This document shows positions 15,501 through 17,035 of a DNA stretch of 17,035 nucleotides, in pieces. The translations under genes and the position numbers were made by a program. The notes below the pieces were generated by a model, which did no database searches, was not told where the DNA came from, and saw only the letters and a list, made by a program, of their open reading frames with translations. Position 1 is the first letter of the stretch, and each line of letters opens with the position of its first letter. Source of the stretch: an uncultured Clostridia bacterium (lineage in GTDB: Bacteria > Bacillota > Clostridia > Oscillospirales > JAAYOS01); assembly GCA_944386395.1 (NCBI GenBank), contig CALXAZ010000140.1, forward strand, positions 1-17,035, given 5' to 3'.

Positions 15501-16299
15501 GCCGCTTGCCGTTATCCCTGTATTTCCTGGAACTAACTGCGAATATGATACGGCAAAGGCGATAGAAAGAGCGGGTGGACGGGCAGAAACAGTAGTTATT
15601 CGCAATCTCACATCTGTTATGCTTGAGCAGTCGGCTGAGCAGCTGAGAGAGGCGATATCCAGAGCGCAGATGATAGTTCTTCCCGGAGGATTTTCTGGAG
15701 GAGATGAGCCGGACGGTTCGGCTAAATTTATAACATCGTTTTTCAGAAATCCTGCCATAACCGAAGCGACACATGAAATGCTATACAAAAGAGACGGGCT
15801 GATGCTGGGAATATGCAATGGTTTCCAAGCTCTTGTAAAGCTGGGACTGCTGCCGTTCGGAGAAATAAGGGAGATGACCCCAGATTGTCCCACACTGACA
15901 TATAATGTTATTGGCAGGCATCAGTCAAGATATGTCTATACCAGAGTAGCAACTGAGACCTCTCCGTGGCTTAGCTGTTGCCGTGTGGGGGATATGCACG
16001 CGATACCTGTGTCTCACGGTGAAGGACGGTTTGTAGCTCCGCCGCAAGTGATAGAGTCGCTTGTGCAAAACGGGCAGATAGCGTTTCAGTATGTAGATGT
16101 AGATGGAAAGCCGTCGATGGACATTGATGTAAACCCGAATGGATCGGTGATGGCAATCGAGGGTATAATCAGTCCTGATGGACGTGTGCTTGGCAAGATG
16201 GGACATACGGAACGGGCAGGAAAGTTTATTGCAAAAAATATTCCGTTTGAGAAGGAACAGCCGTTGTTTGCCGGAGGAGTTGGATATTTTTGTGATTAA
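12598..16299 (+). CDS. purL: Phosphoribosylformylglycinamidine synthase, single-polypeptide (clade II)
   Basis: Fourth step of de novo purine synthesis: FGAR + ATP + glutamine to FGAM. 1233 residues combine a PurS-like N-terminal part, the PurL synthetase and a C-terminal PurQ glutaminase, the single-chain form found in many Clostridia. Visible motifs: DTYWSDHCRHTTF in the synthetase, the FKNETHNHPTEIEPFGGAAT metal/ATP block followed by GGAIRDP, and FGAGGVSVAIGELADGLEID in the first repeat. The glutaminase starts near VIPVFPGTNCEYD (about 970) and has the nucleophile Cys1073 in GICNGFQ and the His1140/Glu1142 pair in VSHGEGRF. ATG 12598 has GAGGTAGGG upstream. No other pur gene is adjacent, and a terminator follows, so it is a one-gene unit. 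All catalytic residues that I can identify are present. Confidence 0.97.
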   Translation: MSVFRCFTERREGFDLEARALAANLVESLAVKPEYIRIFNRYDLEGIDGNVYAQARTAVMSEPQTDICYDEKMPEITGEYSIFAVEALPGQYDQRADSCAQCIQMITRGERPAVNTAKVYVLGGSIGEVDLEKIKKYIINPVESREASLEKPETLKQEFIIPTEVETLHGFIDMSREQLAELLAERGLAMDMDDLVFLQSYFKEEQRDPTLTELKVVDTYWSDHCRHTTFSTELDKTDIADPAVLSTYGEYLSAREEVYGERISEKPVTLMDIATMGVKLLKKRGLLPLLDESEEINACSVKVDVEVDGNPEKWVMMFKNETHNHPTEIEPFGGAATCLGGAIRDPLSGRSYVYQAMRVTGAGDPTVPVSETLEGKLPQKKLTTTAAAGYSSYGNQIGLATGIVSEVYHPGYIAKRMEIGAVVGAAPEKNIVRVRPEDGDIIILLGGRTGRDGIGGATGSSKTHTLQSLTNCAAEVQKGNPPEERKLQRLFRNPKVSTMIKRCNDFGAGGVSVAIGELADGLEIDLDKVPKKYEGLDGTELAISESQERMAVVIDAENKDRFIAEAEKENLEATVVARVTAVPRLRMSWNGKVIVDISREFLSSNGAEKHTTVKVCEYAKKQVENVERSAAERLKELAGDLNIASQRGLVERFDGSIGAASVLMPFGGKTQRSPAQAMAALFPVEKGNTSTCSVMAYGFNPYISSENPYKGAITAVVESVAKLVAAGCDYKNAYLTLQEYFERLRDEPERWGKPFAALLGAFAAQTGLGIAAIGGKDSMSGSFMDIDVPPTLVSFAIAAENAENIISTEFKGAGNPVYIFKAPAVDDFKSLKSMWSLVTGYVRAGKILSAWALGTGGAAEGVMKMAFGNQIGFKASLNVGSDTFFAQSYGSIIVEASESLDEGIFVGRTTAEKVVEIAGEKVKLGELLEIWEAKLEKVFPTKVEAGGEAKKVPVKRAAPIVRTEKLAKPLAVIPVFPGTNCEYDTAKAIERAGGRAETVVIRNLTSVMLEQSAEQLREAISRAQMIVLPGGFSGGDEPDGSAKFITSFFRNPAITEATHEMLYKRDGLMLGICNGFQALVKLGLLPFGEIREMTPDCPTLTYNVIGRHQSRYVYTRVATETSPWLSCCRVGDMHAIPVSHGEGRFVAPPQVIESLVQNGQIAFQYVDVDGKPSMDIDVNPNGSVMAIEGIISPDGRVLGKMGHTERAGKFIAKNIPFEKEQPLFAGGVGYFCD

Positions 16300-16315
16300 C
16301 TTATTATGAATTTAT

Positions 16316-16347
16316 AGAAAAGACAGGGACATGTCCCTGTCTTTTCT
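16316..16347 (+). terminator. Rho-independent terminator after purL
   Basis: Perfect palindrome 16316-16347 (16 bp each arm, AGAAAAGACAGGGACA and its complement); the hairpin would have a 4-nt ACAT loop. The right arm ends CTTTTCT, and AATTT follows. It starts 16 bp after the purL stop. Confidence 0.88.
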
Positions 16348-16505
16348 AATTTGTTAAAGAAATGATGTAGAGTCTGATATTCAAACAAAAAGTTATTAAA
16401 ATGAGTAAGAATATGCAAATATTAACGACTATTTAGGTTAAAATTAGACAAAAATGCGGATATAAATTCTTTATACAAAATAGTAAAAATATAAAAGAAA
16501 AACTA
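16348..16505. other. AT-rich intergenic stretch, no gene seen
   Basis: Part of the 309-bp gap between purL and the EF-G-like gene. It is very AT-rich and has only short features: a 6-bp inverted repeat TATAAA/TTTATA at 16461-16475 and poor -35/-10 look-alikes. I see no RNA gene and no ORF with a ribosome binding site. Confidence 0.6.
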
Positions 16506-16534
16506 TTGAATATATGGTTAATTTGATATATAAT
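16506..16534 (+). promoter_or_regulatory. SigA-type promoter of the EF-G-like gene
   Basis: TTGAAT (16506-16511), a 17-bp spacer, and a perfect TATAAT (16529-16534). Start is expected near 16541, with a leader of about 68 nt up to AGGGAGG (16595-16601) and the ATG at 16609. Confidence 0.7.
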
Positions 16535-16608
16535 CATTATTAGGCTGGTATGAGGCAGGATAATAATATGGCGATTACCGGTTGAGATATAAACAGGGAG
16601 GAAAAATA

Positions 16609-17035
16609 ATGGCGATATCGCAAAATATCAGAAACATATGTGTCCTGGGACATGGCAGCGGCGGAAAGACCAGTCTTGTAGAGAGCATGCTCTATATTAC
16701 CAAGGGAACCGACCGCCTGGGAAAAATTGCTGACGGAACTACGGTATGCGATTTTGATCCAGAAGAGATTAAGCGCCAGATAAGTATTTCGGCAACGGTT
16801 GTACCGGTCGAATATAAAGATTATAAGATAAATGTAATGGATACTCCCGGTTATTTTGATTTCGTTGGCGAGGTTATGCAGTGCCTACGTGTTGCGGACA
16901 GCGGACTTATTGTGCTGAGCGCAAAGGGCGGCGTTGACGTAGGAGCGGAAAAAGCTTTTAAGCTCCTTGAAGATAGCAAAATATCCAAGATGTTTTATGT
17001 ATCCAAAATAGATGAAGAAAACGCAAATTATTCCA
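16609..17035 (+). CDS. EF-G-like translational GTPase (FusA2 type), N-terminal part, cut by window edge
   Basis: First 142 codons. This is a second, non-canonical elongation factor G found in many Clostridia, whose cellular role is not well known. G-domain landmarks: P-loop GHGSGGKTS (14-22), the IKRQISISAT switch I/G2 block (54-63), the G3 motif DTPGYFDFVGEV (78-89), and an altered G4 motif SKIDEENANY (132 onward) where NKxD is usual. Canonical EF-G reads DTPGH at G3; Tyr82 in place of the His is typical of the paralogous FusA2 group. ATG 16609 follows AGGGAGG by 7 nt and a clear promoter. The true EF-G would normally lie beside rpsL/rpsG or tuf, but this gene stands alone after purL, which supports the paralog call. 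The right edge of the window cuts it. Confidence 0.88.
   Translation, partial: MAISQNIRNICVLGHGSGGKTSLVESMLYITKGTDRLGKIADGTTVCDFDPEEIKRQISISATVVPVEYKDYKINVMDTPGYFDFVGEVMQCLRVADSGLIVLSAKGGVDVGAEKAFKLLEDSKISKMFYVSKIDEENANYS

Noticed and set aside
15261..15893. 210-codon minus-strand open frame within purL
   Set aside because: It is a shadow of the purL coding sequence, rich in Ser and Pro as expected from the reverse frame, and has no supporting signals.
16348..16608. Possible small RNA in the AT-rich gap before the EF-G-like gene
   Set aside because: Apart from the promoter near the 3' end, only short AT inverted repeats are present, which are expected by chance at this composition, and no terminator-like hairpin follows.
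1..17035. Mobile element, prophage, CRISPR or defence system
   Set aside because: No transposase, integrase, phage or nuclease gene, terminal inverted repeat with target duplication, or spaced direct-repeat array was seen; all complete long genes but one belong to known chromosomal families.

Overview
The window looks like ordinary chromosome from a strictly anaerobic, low-to-moderate GC Firmicute, most likely class Clostridia. The reasons are a single-chain pyruvate:ferredoxin oxidoreductase, a clade II single-polypeptide PurL, an extra EF-G-like GTPase (FusA2 type), a PadR/HAAS/DUF4097 operon, strong GGAGG ribosome binding sites and SigA-type TTGACA/TATAAT promoters. I see no tRNA, rRNA, CRISPR array, insertion sequence, phage gene or integration scar. 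I assign no species.

Layout. Positions 1-740 hold the 3' part of typA/bipA (+) and a perfect hairpin terminator. Positions 782-2940 hold a three-gene operon (+): a PadR regulator with a promoter and likely auto-operator, a HAAS-domain membrane protein, and a membrane-anchored DUF4097 protein. It ends in a terminator that can also serve the convergent minus-strand genes. Positions 3012-8144 are a minus-strand block, read from the right: comM/yifB-like AAA+ protein, an unrecognised two-TM protein, a MATE exporter with its own promoter and a structured leader, and a cysteine desulfurase coupled to the MATE gene. Positions 8280-12045 hold the pyruvate:ferredoxin oxidoreductase (+) with an extended -10 promoter, a palindrome at its start point and a strong terminator. 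Positions 12054-12459 hold a 78-residue single-TM protein with its own near-consensus promoter. Positions 12515-16347 hold purL (+) as a one-gene unit with a terminator. The right end has the promoter and first 142 codons of an EF-G-like GTPase.

How it fits together. These are mostly independent housekeeping units: translation GTPases at both ends, central anaerobic carbon metabolism (PFOR), purine synthesis (PurL), sulfur transfer (cysteine desulfurase) and an envelope-stress-like module (PadR/HAAS/DUF4097). I did not find an evidently new multi-gene system. The best leads for a second look are the structured leader of the MATE gene, the unrecognised two-TM protein, the regular 19-residue Ser-Gly repeat in the DUF4097 protein, and the palindrome at the PFOR start point. 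All promoter, operator and RNA-structure calls were made by eye and not by a folding or search program.
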